A stretch of DNA of 64,000 nt from Chondrus crispus (GCF_000350225.1 NW_005179025.1:130366-194365), one strand, 5' to 3'. Shown: positions 29,792 through 41,122, counted from the stretch's first letter. A program made the numbers and translations. The notes: generated from the letters alone by a model not told the origin.

Positions 29792-31505
29792 TTAATCGAT
29801 CACTATGCCAATCTTGGATTTCATGTCCTTCGCGACTGCTGCGCGAACTTTGAAAGAGCGAGGCAGAACAGCAGCATCGCCGTACGCGAGGACGCGACGC
29901 TTCATAGCGGACATCTCAAACTCCCTGAAAGCCGCGCGCTTCAATTTGCGCCGTTTTGCATAGGCCATCTGCTCGTCGGCCTCTTTTGAGGCCTTTGACG
30001 CATTCTTGCGGCGCTCCGCTGACTCCTTCTCAGCAAGGGCACGCATGGCCTCCTCCTGCGAAACTACGAGACCCCGCGTAGTGTTCAGAAACCCCCTTCT
30101 TATTTCAATTGGCTGTAGACAATTCCCCTCACGCACCTGCGCTCGCTTCGCGTCCAGCATCGCAAAGAGTTGGTCCACAGGAATCATTGCATCAGGCTCG
30201 GATGCAGTAGCAGGGCGTGGAACCCCAATCAGAGCGGATCCGCCAAAGGGCCACAAACCAGACTTCCGGAATGAATACAGAATGTTGGTCTTCGTGAACG
30301 ACGCCGCGTATGCCCGTGTAATCATATGGAGTAAATCGAACTGGTCGAACTCCGAACCATACCCACACTGCTCTGCGGTATGGACCTCGTCATGCAAGCG
30401 GGACTTAAACGGGCCGTATACTCCAACGTGTAACGGCTGTGTTTTTCCACTCGTATGGGCCGGGAGGCAATACGCGATAATACCGCCTTTGCTCAGAATA
30501 TCCAGCGCTCCCAGAGTAATGTGACAACGATATCCATCGTAGGTGAAGAGCAGCTTGCGCCCATTCATGGTCTTCGGCCTCATCGCAGTTACGAAATGTC
30601 TAGCCCAATCCGCAAAAATTCCACTGATCCACAGAAGCGGTTTCGTTGCGTACCGTCAGCAGGGAGCCGTCCGGGAGGCAATCAAAGACTGATTCCATCT
30701 CGTATCGGTTGTCGACGACGATTTCCCTGTACGAAATGCGCATTCCTTTCAACACAAAAAACCGAGGGAACGATGAACCATCTGCGCATACCGTCGCCAT
30801 CATCGTTGTCCTGTCGACATTCTTAAAATCGGTGGTGCACACTTGGGTGGTCCTGGACATAGAGGTGCGCAGAAGCATCTTTTGGCATGTGCGCTTGGAC
30901 GTATCGCGGTTCGGAGTAGCTCCGGTTTCATCTAGATTGTACAACTGTGAAGCAGTGATTCCATTTGCCACCAGGACGTTCTCGAAAGAGGCTAGATGCG
31001 TTGTTAGCGTATCGGCATTGCACGCTCTCCATCGCTCTTCAGCCTCTTTTGCGGGACGGCCCAAGCGAATCGTTTCGGCGTTCCGTTTCAGGAAGTTCTG
31101 TAGAAAATCCCTTCCCGGGGTGAGGTTCTCGAACGGAAGTTTTGCCTGTCGCTCAAGGCTCAACGCAGATGCAAACATGTAAACAGCGTCATTGAGGTCC
31201 CGCCGACTGAGGGGACGCCCGCGGTCTGCTTCACGAACAAGCAGTTGGCAGATGGTAGCTTCTTCTTCGTCCGACAGCGCGCGATTCTAGCCGCGTTTCG
31301 CTGATGGGGTGGCGGGGTGTTCCTGTCCAATCATGCCGTGCACACGCCGATAAAAAGCGGACTTGCTGACTTGCGCAATGCAGGCGGCTTTGCGGACTGG
31401 CAGGCCTTGTTTGTGGGAATGCAATGCAGCGCGGAGCCGAGCTTCTTGACGCTTCTGATACCGCTGTGCCTTTGTCATGGCGAAGCAATGACGTACCAAT
31501 ATCAC
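29792..31505 (-). pseudogene. pogo-like (DDE_1) transposase, element 2, with stop, frameshift and lost catalytic Asp
   Basis: Related to element 1 but opposite in strand and clearly diverged. The N-terminal HTH (LPVRKAACIAQVSKSAFYRR) is cut by an in-frame TAG at about 31,288; the same frame continues with LSDEEEATICQLLVREADRG. Then come LYNLDETGATPNRD, a MATVCADGSSFPRFFVLKG segment, and after a one-base shift near 30,605, LLFTYDGYRCHITL and YCLPAHTSGKTQPLHVGVYGPFK. The third catalytic aspartate of the QPLD motif is His here (CAC for GAC), so the enzyme would be dead even without the breaks. The tail is charged, as in element 1. Confidence 0.87.
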
Positions 31506-32434
31506 GGGAAAAAGCCGTTATGCTTCGGAATGCTCCACTATTATACATATTATATTCTTACATTTACTGTTTCCCACGAAATGGACTTTCGTTCTTTGGA
31601 TTCTTTCCGGTCCTGTTTCGCTTTGCCGCGAACTATGCTTTGATATCCATTTTATGTGGCCCGTATCACTTGTACTTTTGCATTATCGTTCTCAGTTCTT
31701 CGCGGGAACTGTAAAGAGACTGTCATCCAGCGTTGTATATATTTAGCTTTTACTTTCATGGAGCCGTTCAGCTACAACGGAGAACCGTTGATCGGAAAGT
31801 CTGTCAGGGAGAGCTGTTTTCAAACGAAATATTTAATTGAATTAAAAAATACATGTCCCGGGTTATACCCGACTTGTCCCACTTGTACCCATCCCCTCCT
31901 GTACCTTCTCCCTTGCTCCAATTTCTACCAAGCCGCTCCACGCTCTACGGTTATCTATCTACCAAGCGACATTTCTCAATTTCATAGCGTCGCCCTTTGC
32001 TTTTTCGGTCTCCTCTCAGTTCTTTGCGAGTTTAGCGCGACATTGCGGCTTCGACGTGGTATCTTGACCGCTTTTCTCCCGTCCGTTTCTTCGCGTTCTT
32101 CCAGCGACGTGCACTCTCTACTCTGCATTTCCAGGGCACTTTCACACTCTTTTGCTAATACTATACTGTATCAGTTCTAGGCAGAATACCACCTCCGCCC
32201 AGAAGAACGATCTTCGCCAAACATTCAGGTTCTCGAGAGACATCTGTTAAATCAGTTGAATGGTACATCGAAACGATTATAAGGACAATCAGCAGCGCGG
32301 TATCAGTCCCGACGCCTCGGCGTACACATCAGAAGTTACTCGCGGCTCCTAGCCATATTCATGAGACGCGAGAAGTGCTAGAATCTCGATATATCCTTTC
32401 AAAATTCTTTCGATCACTTGCAGAACACTGCACA
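31506..32434. other. no gene supported
   Basis: Pyrimidine-rich + strand with frames of low-complexity Ser, Phe and Leu. Probably the right end of pogo-like element 2 and the leader of the SAP-domain fragment. Confidence 0.35.
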
Positions 32435-33533
32435 ATGAGCACTACTGAGTCTGGAACTCCTGCGCCTGAGCAAACCCCTACCAAATCCTTGCGAAGAAAT
32501 ATGTGGATGATGGATATTGGAACTGTATCGCAAGGGAGGGTATTGTCTTCCAACGGTACGCAGCCCTTGTTGGAACAAGGAAGAGAAGGTGCTAGCGCCA
32601 TCATTGGGAATTGCGGGGGAGATAATATGGGCACCGATGCCATGCACAAACGAATGGATGACAGCTTGCTACTTTTGTACAACTATTTCAACAACATGAA
32701 GGGGGAAACTCTAAAAAAGATTTGTCGTCAGTGGGGTCTCCGCAGGTCAGGGGCCAAAGAAGATTTAGTTTCGAGGTTAACCGTTCACGTACAAAAGAGC
32801 TCCAACGGTGGAACCAATGAGGCCTACACTTCTTTCTTGCAAAGCTCCTGTCATTGTGCTGGGTTTGCCCTCTTCGATAGACGCACAGCCAAAAATTGGC
32901 TTGATACGGAAACCCCATCGTTCGGTCAGCTTCAAAATCAAGGCGCTTCAGGACCGTTCGGGAATCAATCGATACCGAGCACCAATTGCAAAAAAGATGG
33001 GGACTGCTCCGTGCGCGTTTTAACATTAAACGAGACAGCACACCTGTTCTTGTTGCTTCGCGACTCAACAGGAAGGGAATCTCTTCGCCGTACTAGAAGA
33101 AGTCTGACAGCTGCTGAGATAGACGCTGGTATGACGAGATACTCTGCGTGGACGGAGGTAATTGCGTGAAAGTTTAATAACAACAGTGAATTTATCCCGA
33201 AGCAGGGGTTTGAGGGCCACGGATTTCTCGAGTACATAGATCCTTCGCTACCCCCTTCTCGAATGCAAAACGGTAGCTCTTTGCGTACAGAGTTTCAGAA
33301 GCTGCGGCCCAAATACACTGCAGCACATCAAAACTGGTCAAAATCGGACCAGTTGGAGACGGATAATTTCATTGACTTCGTCTACAACGAGAAGCGGCTT
33401 ATTAACACGACATCTAAGAAGCTACTTATCATTCGTGAGGTCCTTCGTTGCGGTACGAGCGGCATGGGTGACGACTTTTTCGACATGATATCAAAGACGA
33501 TTGACGATCCCATGGCGGCGTCTAAGGGAGGAC
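32435..33533 (+). pseudogene. SAP-domain protein fragment, interrupted by a stop and truncated
   Basis: From ATG 32,435 (MSTTESGTPAPEQ). A SAP domain is visible at about residues 81-122: YFNNMKGETLKKICRQWGL then RRSGAKEDLVSRL. SAP domains bind A/T-rich DNA in the nucleus. A TGA at 33,167-33,169 interrupts the frame, which then continues for over 100 codons with consistent protein character (FIPKQGFEGHGFLEYIDPSL, NWSKSDQLETDNFIDFV, LLIIREVLRCG). The frame ends where the 322-base inverted repeat begins. It is likely a gene of, or captured by, a transposon, truncated by a later insertion or a bad join. A Trp, Arg or Cys codon is the simplest ancestor of the TGA. Confidence 0.6.
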
Positions 33534-33855
33534 GCTGCGATCCTCCTCTCTCCCGCAATCCGCTTTCTTTTCCTGTCAAAAGCTGTCCATCGCGAACAGC
33601 GCCTGTGCGAAGCGCTCCTGCGCCGCCCGCCACCGCCGCCCGCCACCACCCCCCAGCTGGGGCGGCGGCGCGTAAAGGCGCTGCGCGGGTGCGCGAGAGC
33701 GCGGTGCACGGCGCGGGCGCACGTATGATGAGCAGCCGCGGCGTATAAAAAGAGAGAGGGCGCGGCGGGGGAGGGCGGGAGTGGCGTAATGGTTATAGGG
33801 CGTAGCGGTTGCTTGCGCAGTTTGTGTCCCGGTTTGTTTGCCAACGCGCCGCGTG
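33534..33855. repeat. 322-base inverted repeat, left arm
   Basis: Exact reverse complement, as far as I checked by eye (one mismatch near the outer end), of 36,353-36,674. GC-rich, with a TATAAAA box at 33,744-33,750 directed rightward. It runs straight into the assembly gap. Confidence 0.9.
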
Positions 33856-33955
33856 NNNNNNNNNNNNNNNNNNNNNNNNNNNNNNNNNNNNNNNNNNNNN
33901 NNNNNNNNNNNNNNNNNNNNNNNNNNNNNNNNNNNNNNNNNNNNNNNNNNNNNNN
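33856..33955. other. assembly gap (100 N)
   Basis: One hundred undetermined bases, a standard placeholder for a gap of unknown size. The left flank is an inverted-repeat arm and the right flank starts a 55-base palindrome, both hard to assemble. Confidence 0.98.
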
Positions 33956-33971
33956 CATCTAGTCCACCCTC

Positions 33972-34026
33972 AGGCTTCCCCTTAATGACATGACCCTACT
34001 AGGTTCATGTCATTAACGGGAAGCCT
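33972..34026. repeat. 55-base palindrome beside the gap
   Basis: Arms 33,972-33,997 and 34,001-34,026 (26 bases, two mismatches) with a 3-base loop. Core AGGCTTCCC...GGGAAGCCT and TTAATGACATGA. Confidence 0.9.
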
Positions 34027-34034
34027 TGCCTGAC

Positions 34035-34447
34035 CCTCACTTCCCAGCACTGTCGGATCCAAGCGAAAGCGAACTGACAACCATGAGACATTCATCAGAG
34101 AGCAGCTCGAGTTGCAGAAGCAGGGTGTGGAGCAGCAGACTTTGCTGGCGACCGGACTGACCGGTCTTGTGAAGAGGATACAGTCCTCAATTGTGGGACA
34201 AATGCATCCGAGGTCCACGCTGAGTGTTCGAGAGAACGAAGATGCACTTACTCTTTTTGATCAATTGCGCAAAGCCAGGCAGAATGTTCGAGAAGCGCAG
34301 GAGTGCAGTGACCGTGATATGGAGCGCAGGGCCTTACGTATACGGCGCAAGGTGGAATTGGACTTGGACGGGCTCGACCAGGATGAAGGTGACACAGATT
34401 CGGCGGATCCGGTCTACACTCAACCATCGACAAGTGGCCGGAATTAG
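34035..34447 (+). pseudogene. C-terminal fragment of a basic coiled-coil nuclear protein
   Basis: Open frame with no start of its own: an in-frame TGA precedes it and a palindrome lies just upstream, so its 5' part is lost. It carries a KRKR nuclear-localisation-like cluster followed by a heptad-like helix (HETFIREQLELQKQGVEQQ) and a charged helix (LRKARQNVREAQECSDRDME), then an acidic tail ending PSTSGRN. Such tails occur in Myb/SANT-like partner proteins of Harbinger-type transposons, and a Harbinger transposase lies 4 kb away, but the link is inference. Confidence 0.4.
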
Positions 34448-34737
34448 AGTAGCGCTGTCGCCAAAAGCTACGAATATCATAAAAAGACTTTTTGCCTATG
34501 CTTTCAGCAAAACGAATTGCGATTGCAAGCTGCAAGCGCGGATTGCACTCGATGCGTCGCAGTCAGCATGCAATCTGCGCAACGCCTGCGATGAGAGGAA
34601 GGGTTGCGAAAGTAAACGTCAAGCGCGCCGTAAGCCGAATGAGCCAGAAGGGTGGCTTCAATCGCAACGTTTTCAAGCACGTGTAGCTTCAGTTGAGCAA
34701 CTCTTCACCCGCCTGTGTCTCCAACATCGTCACCAAT

Positions 34738-34803
34738 CCCAATCTGGCTGCACTACACTTCAGTACTGAAGTCAATACAGTACTGTATTGCCGCCAGATT
34801 GGG
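34738..34803. repeat. compound palindrome
   Basis: Two back-to-back perfect palindromes, 34,757-34,772 (16 bases around CAGTACTG) and 34,773-34,790 (18 bases, also around CAGTACTG), flanked by an 11-base inverted repeat CCCAATCTGGC at 34,738-34,748 and 34,793-34,803. Confidence 0.9.
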
Positions 34804-34805
34804 TG

Positions 34806-34869
34806 GGCTGCGTTTTTGGACCACGGTCGAGAGGCGCGCGCCTCTTGACCGTTGTCCGAAAACGCAGCC
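34806..34869. repeat. 64-base palindrome without loop
   Basis: Arms 34,806-34,837 and 34,838-34,869, three mismatches in 32. Centre GAGGCGCGCGCCTC. It follows the previous palindrome after two bases. Confidence 0.9.
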
Positions 34870-36073
34870 TCCAATGACAGTGGCGCCGGCAGAGGTTTCG
34901 TGGCGAGCTGCCGCATGAACGGCCGCGCCGGCAGGGGGGAGGGCTGGGGGCTGCGGGGGGAGGGGGCTGCTGGACCGGGAGCAGGAGGCTGGCGGACAGG
35001 GCTCACCACCATCGACAAACTCGCGGGCGGGTGGCGGGTGGCGGATCGGATGTTTCCAAAAAGGCGTGGCGCACGTCCGGGACGGCGGGGTTTCTACGGC
35101 TCGCGGTGCGTGCTCTACGGGAGCTCTCGCGACGATGCGCGCGGGACAGCGTGTAGGAGAACGGGTACCGACCGGTGTCGGTATACGTAACAACCCGGAG
35201 GGAGATCCGGTAGGGGTGATCGGACGATACTGGAAAGGCAGCGGATAACTCAGCTTGTACACGGGGTGCACGTACCGCCACGGGTGACAGGTGGCGGCGG
35301 AATGGCCACGTGTACCGCCGTACGTATAACGTCCCTATAGGGTACAGTAGACTAGAAGGTCCTACTGTAGGGGCGTAGAAATTAGTGTAATAGGAGTGTC
35401 AGCCGGGGGAGTCCTAGCTAGCACACGTGGTGCGCGCTCTGCCTGCGAGTACAGGTGGCAGGAGTACAGCCACGTGTGCTGCTGTACAGATTACTCCCCG
35501 GTGGAGTACAGTAGAGGTACTCCACTGTAGTGATCCAAAGTAGAAGTGGATCACTACTGTACTGCCCGGCCGCCGGAGGTCGACGTACTTAGGGGCCGAG
35601 GCAGCACGCCCCCAGAGTAAAGGGGGCAGCGACCACCTTTGGCGAGAACTGAGGAAAAAAAGGCAGATCGTCCCGTGCGGGTTATTCTTGAGGGCTGGAA
35701 GCACACGCTCCCCAGTTTGTTCGTTCCACCGCCTGGTGAAAGCGTATGCCCATTGAGCCCTATCCCCTCCGGGGTCGCAATTCCACTCGCCCGTTTACCG
35801 GAGTCATAACCGCCGCCGTCGCAGAGAGGTTGGTGGTGTTGTAATTTTACCGCTGCCGTGGACACCCCCTCCGTGACGGGGTAAAAATCGAACCGTAAGG
35901 ATCCATATTATTACACAGCGGGCGTGCGCGGCATAGACGCAGGGGGGCGGGGCGGCGTGGCGGTGGGCGGGTCGGTCAGCAGACCGGGGGGCGGGGCGGG
36001 CCGGTGTGGAAGGCGTGGGTTGGTGTTGAGGGCGTGTGTGGAGGGCTCGGGACGGGTGTGGAAGGCGCGGGGT
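34870..36073. other. GC-rich repeat-like region, no gene
   Basis: Strong G/C content, several CACGTG sites (near 35,310, 35,423 and 35,474) and GTAC-rich phrases similar in style to repeat R1. Open frames on both strands are composition effects (Arg, Pro and Gly rich). No transposase segment recognised. Confidence 0.4.
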
Positions 36074-36277
36074 TTATGGCGGGGCGTCCCCAGTTGGACG
36101 GCCCGGCAGGAAGACAAGCGAGAGCAGCTGAAACGACTCGACCCACGGCTTGTCCTTGTTGGCGGCGTTCTTCTTCGAGCTCGGGTACGTCTTGTCCAGG
36201 CAGTCCTCCTTCACGCGCCACGGCCGGGTCACCTTGCCGTCCTTGTTCCGCTTGTACGACGCCACGATCTCGCACAT
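36074..36277 (-). CDS. small frame inside the inverted-repeat unit
   Basis: 67 residues, MCEIVASYKRNKDGKVTRPW onward, with KEDCLDKTYPSSKKNAANKD. Unlike neighbouring frames its composition is balanced and lysine-rich. Its ATG lies about 75 bases inside the right inverted-repeat arm, and that arm carries TATAAAAAG on this strand at 36,456-36,464. It may be a first exon or the start of a longer gene; the frame ends in composition-driven sequence. Function unknown. Confidence 0.35.
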   Translation of the reverse strand: MCEIVASYKRNKDGKVTRPWRVKEDCLDKTYPSSKKNAANKDKPWVESFQLLSLVFLPGRPTGDAPP

Positions 36278-36352
36278 CGCTGGGGGCCGCTTGCGACGCG
36301 GCGCTCAATCAAGGAAGGGGGAGCACACGCGCGGACGCACGTCGTGAAATTG

Positions 36353-36674
36353 CACGCGGCGCGTTGGCAAACAAACCGGGACACAAACTGCGCAAGCAAC
36401 CGCTACGCCCTATAACCATTACGCCACTCCCGCCCTCCCCCGCCGCGCCCTCTCTCTTTTTATACGCCGCGGCTGCTCATCATACGTGCGCCCGCGCCGT
36501 GCACCGCGCTCTCGCGCACCCGCGCAGCGCCTTTACGCGCCGCCGCCCCAGCTGGGGGGTGGTGGCGGGCGGCGGTGGCGGGCGGCGCAGGAGCGCTTCG
36601 CACAGGCGCTGTTCGCGATGGACAGCTTTTGACAGGAAAAGAAAGCGGATTGCGGGAGAGAGGAGGATAGCAGC
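36353..36674. repeat. 322-base inverted repeat, right arm
   Basis: Reverse complement of 33,534-33,855. Contains the same TATA-like box, here facing left. The outer end is followed by GAGAAGTTAGAGAAACGG. Confidence 0.9.
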
Positions 36675-36742
36675 CGAGAAGTTAGAGAAACGGAAGTCTA
36701 CCTTCCGCGGTGATATTTCCGTCGTCTTGTCTCTGCATTTAT

Positions 36743-36788
36743 GCGCTCCTAACACACACACGTCATGACGTGTGTGTGTTAGGCGCGC
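36743..36788. repeat. 46-base palindrome
   Basis: Arms 36,743-36,765 and 36,766-36,788 (one mismatch), no loop, made of (AC)n and (GT)n with centre CGTCATGACG. Confidence 0.92.
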
Positions 36789-38238
36789 GGAAGTCTGCAC
36801 TGTTCACATTGCAGATGCCGGGCCTCGAACTGTTTGCGTCAGGGCCAGTCCGGGATGCTCTATATCAAAAGGTGTCGAACATTGTGATGACCGGCTACAC
36901 AACAGTGCGCGCCCTCAACAAGGTGAAGATTTTAAAGACAGAAAATATGAAAAACGGGATCCCCTCAAATTGTTCTAAGCAAAGTGCATTGCTTTTAACG
37001 GCAGTGCACTTGGCTCACAAATAACCATTACCACTTTCCCAACAACTTCCTTCCCAAAACTGCATTGATGTCTCCACCGCCCGCAACTCCAGCACCATCG
37101 CCCGTTACAATCTGGCGGCGGCCCCCTCAGCGCCGCGGGGTAGTCGTCTATAAGCGCACCCTCCAGGTGCCGTAGCGCCCGCAGCGACATCGGGGCGGGC
37201 AGGTTCTTTTACAGCCGCGGTTCGGCTTCCTACAGGCCCTGTTCGTCCCCGAGGCATGCCGTGGCGGCGTCCTGTAGGCGCCTTACCACGCATAGCTGGG
37301 GCTATGAGTCGACGACTACTATCTTTATTTCGTCCGTCCCCAACAGGACTGTTTCGCCTCGCAATACAGCCACGACCTTCCCCCAAGCGCGTTTCGAAAC
37401 ACAACCACGGCCTTTTCCTCCCGTACCTCGCGTAAGGCTTTCCACCCCACCACTGAATGCGCCCACCTTGCGCGTGAGTCCACCGTTGCTGTTTCACCGC
37501 CCTCTTCGAGCACCGCGCTGCCAATGTATGGGCGAGACTAAACGCCGCCACCAAGGCATGAACGGGAGCAAGCGCCGCCGCGCGATGGAAGAGCTGGAGC
37601 GCCTCCTTTCATGCGTTCTCGCTCAAGCCGTTCAAAATATCTACGTGTATCGAGCTACCCTTACCGTGCAAACGACCCGGGCAACGCCCTGTATCACCCC
37701 TGCCCTGCTCGAACACCAGCCTTTATCCCACCCTGAAATTAGCCTTTCTTGCCACCCTCGCCACCACCTGCCCCTCCATTGCCCGATCTTCTCACAGCGC
37801 CCCGTTTCCTCAGCGGCCGCTGCCCTGATCCTTCCGACGGCAAACATTAAAATCTCCGGTTTTCAATCCACGTCCCATCCAACTCCTTCGCTCCCCTCTT
37901 GTCCCAAATGGAACGCAAATATCAGCACGCGGAATGAAGCAATAATAAAGTAAGTTCGCCACGCTTTGGCGCGATCGAAGAAGCAGTGGTGGCAAAGTGC
38001 TTTTATTTCCCTAGACTGGAGGTCTCCTTATGCCCTTATCTTTAACAACCAGCAGTAGGCTGTCGCGTTTTTTGATCTGGTTGCTGCTGCCCAACGTGCG
38101 GAACAGTCTTCACTTTGCGAAAAATTATTTGCTTGCTGCACACGCATATGGAGTCGATGCCAACGAACTGTGTCTCGGTACACAGTTCTAAATTCCTCGC
38201 TTCGCAACCAGCCATGGAGAGAGTCCACAGAGGAGCGA
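36789..38238. other. no gene supported
   Basis: Mostly G/C rich, with a C-skewed + strand at 37,640-37,910. A frame at 36,814-37,024 (MPGLELFASGPVRDALYQKV) looks slightly protein-like but matches nothing I know. The 3' end of the Harbinger gene is at 38,239. Confidence 0.35.
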
Positions 38239-39177
38239 TTATCGATGGAAAAAGTTGTGTAAGAGCATACAAACCTTAACACATTTTACAGGCTTTCGCA
38301 CGCCGAACTGCAGAGGTGTCTGCAAAATTAGCCATTTTGCACAGAGTATCCCAAATGCTTGCTCGACATGGTTCCTCAGTTGCGATAATACGTAGTTGAA
38401 CCCGCTTTCGTCTTCCCCGCACTCACTTTTCGGAAAGTTAGTAATTAAAAATTCCGTACACTTGTAGGCTTCGTCATCCACAATCCAGAACTCTGATATC
38501 ATATTTCTGTTCATCTCAATATACCGCCAGAGTTTTGAGGCCCTGTACGCAACTGAATCATTTGTCGAGCCGGGAAAAAGGCATGAAAAGAACGTGAACC
38601 TGTATCTTGAATCTACAAGAGCCTGAACATTGACAGCGTAGAACCCCTTGCGGCAAAAAAATTCAGCGTCAGGAATCTCTTTGGGCTTGCGTATTTTTAT
38701 CGCAATTCCATCTATTGCCCCAATACACCCGTTTAAAGGGTTTGGTTTTTTCTAGAAAGCTTGTATTCCTTAACATACTGATGTAGCTCATCCCTCGAAC
38801 TTGGAAAGCTGGGAATGACAAAACATGTGAAAACATTTCAAGCCCCTCATTAAAGATAAGGTCCACAGTGCTTCGCTTGACGCCGAAAAAGCCCACAAGA
38901 TCCCACGGTTTGGCACCTGCCAATACACGTAGCACAACTACTAGCCGTACCCCACAGAGATCGTATAACGACGTGACCTTAATCCAGCGTTGACGTCCTT
39001 TTTCCAGAAAGGTCTGACTTTATGTGCAAGCTTTTCGAAAGCTGCTCGTGACATACGAAATGCTCCCATAAAATCCTTGTCGCTGAAAAAAGAGGTAACG
39101 GAATAGAACGTCATATACTGACCGATAGGGCGGGAGGGAACCTTGTGCCCCGGCGTCCGACGCTTTCGGATTGGCAA
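38239..39177 (-). pseudogene. PIF/Harbinger transposase (DDE_Tnp_4), frameshifted
   Basis: Reading leftward: an N-terminal part (MPIRKRRTPGHKVPS...FRMSRAAFEKLAHKVRP), then LRVLAGAKPWDLVGFFGVKR with STVDLIFNEGLEMF, a helix-turn-helix region. The catalytic core follows: GCIGAIDGIAIKIRKP, CRKGFYAVNVQALVD, FPGSTNDSVAYRASKLW, WIVDDEAYKC and LRNHVEQAFGIL. The DDE residues (Asp of AIDG, Asp of TNDS, Glu of VEQAFG) are all present. Two frameshifts break it: a G4 run near 38,950 and an A6 run near 38,750. Harbinger elements insert at 3-base targets and need a Myb-like partner. TIRs were not located. Confidence 0.9.
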
Positions 39178-39762
39178 TGGAGGGAAAAAGTGGTTGAAGC
39201 AATGGCGCCACAGAACGCGAGAACGGAAAATGCATACAGGTGTTTGTTCGATGTCGCTACGGCCTGCTGGCCATCACGATACATGGTCGATAAATATGGA
39301 AATCGATCTGTGTGTATCATGTGGTAGGGTTCAAAACCTGGAGGGATGAGCAGAATTGAGGAGACTGTAGACGGCCGTCGAACAGTTTCAATCGAAACTT
39401 TAACATTGCTGTGAAACTTGTGATCTGTAGAGCTTGATCGCTCATGAGGCTACTTTGAGCAAGCCCTTTGGGTTCGCTCAAGTAGCCCTTGACAGAGAGT
39501 GGGAGTTCAAAGGGTGTGCAACTGTGACTGTCGTACAGTCCGTCTTTCATCCTGAAAAGGAATAGGAGAACAGGCTACGTATCTACTGTGTAGACTCGCT
39601 TGGTCTGGAAGAGTTCTACGCTGTGCTTCTGAAGGAGCTTCGGGCATTCGCAAGTCACGTGCAATTTGCAGCGAGCCTCGAGAATTTATTGAATGTTTAA
39701 CAAGATTGGCCAATAAAGATGTATGTGATGGCAGTACCAAATTTTTTTGCTCACGTCTTGCA
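39178..39762. other. no gene seen
   Basis: Contains an imperfect hairpin at 39,446-39,488 (GGCTACTTTGAGC against GCTCAAGTAGCC). Lies between the Harbinger start and the Tc1 left end. Confidence 0.4.
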
Positions 39763-40105
39763 CAGTATGGACAGACCCTAAGTATGAATACACCCCAGAA
39801 AACTTCATTGCTGGGCCATTGTGAAAGCTTGTATAAAACAGGACACGTTGCCTTACTGTATTTGGCACGCTGAATACACCGCAAAAGACCGTACCGTTTT
39901 AAACGATCTCGATTGGGTGAGCTGCAATCGTTAGGAACACTAAATATGGGTGCCATTAAGTATAAACGACAACACGTATTCTCCCGCGCAAAACTCCTTT
40001 CCCCTGCAACTCTTGACCTCGGAGCGCCCTCACACCTTCAATTGGAGGGGTGCTAAGCTCTCGTGAGGGCACAAAGTTTCAAAGCCCACTCAAATCATCC
40101 CAATC

Positions 40106-41122
40106 ATGCCGCGCGGGAAGGTTCTAACTTCCGAGGAACGCGGGCTAGTTACCGGTCTTCACGAGGCTGGTAAGTCAATCCGCACCATAGCCCAGCGCCT
40201 CAGTCGCTCGAGAACCGCCGTGCGCAACTTTTTGAAATCACCAGAGCGCTATGGCACGAAAAACGCGGTGGTAGACCACCAACACTCGCGGTCCAGGCCA
40301 AAAGAACGCTGCCCAGGGAAGCTCACAGGGGTGAACTGAGCTCCGGTGAGCTCGTGAAAGCTCTCAATCTTCCTGTGAAAGCAAGTCAAGTGCGCGCAAT
40401 CCTGGACAACACTCCTACGTGGCGCTACCAGGGCTTCCAGAGGGCACCAATGATGCTTCCACTCAATCGCACGGCACGAGAGGCCTGGACAAGATCACAT
40501 GTGACTTGAAACATTCCAGACTGGGCAAATGTCGTCTGGTTCGACGAAATGAAGTTGAATCTCGACGGACGAGACGTCTTTGCTTATCATTGGCGTGATC
40601 TAAGGAAGGTTAGGGCTGGCTATCTTTTCAAAGAGGCAACAAGGTGGTCAGTCTGTCATGTTTTGGGGGGCGTTTGCAGGCACGAAAAGGTGTGAACTGG
40701 TAGCTCTGGAGGGAAAGCAGAATCAAGACAAGTACATAAACACATTGGAGAGTTTCTTACTCCCCTTTGTGGAGCAAGAGTTAGGGCTGTCCTATGTCTT
40801 TATGCAAGATGGGGCAGCGGTGCACAGGGCTCAGCACGTATACCAATGGTTTGATGAAGAGGAGATTGTGGTCATGGACTGGCCAGCAAAGTCCCCCGAT
40901 CTCAAACCTGTTGAGAACCTTTGGGGGATCCTCGCTCGCTAGGTTTACGGTAACCAACGTCAATTTTCTAATGTCAACGGCCTCGTGTCTTGTGTGTTGG
41001 AGGCATGGGATGCAATTCCAGGACAGACGCCGCAAAACCTTGTATCTTCAATGCATAACCCGCTGTTTTCAGTGCGCAATGGCCAAAGGCGGCCCTACAA
41101 AGTACTGAGCGATGGTTATTAG
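40106..41122 (+). pseudogene. Tc1/mariner transposase, degenerate
   Basis: Starts MPRGKVLTSEERGLVTGLHE with the paired HTH of Tc1 enzymes (GKSIRTIAQRLSRSRTAVRN). The middle (40,340-40,657) is broken by stops and shifts but still shows ANVVWFDEMKLNLDGRD, the first catalytic aspartate. From 40,658: FVEQELGLSYVFMQDGAAVH, second aspartate, then WPAKSPDLKPVENLWGILAR, the third residue being Glu of VENLWG. A TAG at 40,940 interrupts LAR-stop-VYGNQRQF; the frame then continues to 41,120. Spacing and wording are typical of DD34E enzymes. Confidence 0.9.

Noticed and set aside
31656..32180. 174-codon frame rich in Ser, Leu and Phe
   Set aside because: Pyrimidine-rich strand explains it; no conserved element.
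35003..35281. Overlapping frames on both strands in the GC-rich region
   Set aside because: Arg/Pro/Gly composition in every frame and no recognisable domain.
36357..36768. Long + strand frame across the right inverted-repeat arm
   Set aside because: The same peptide is produced from the left arm on the other strand simply because the arms are inverted copies; low-complexity Ala/Pro/Arg text and a TATA-like box indicate a non-coding repeat.
39325..39345. Second tRNA-like B box (GGTTCAAAACC)
   Set aside because: No matching A box or cloverleaf upstream.
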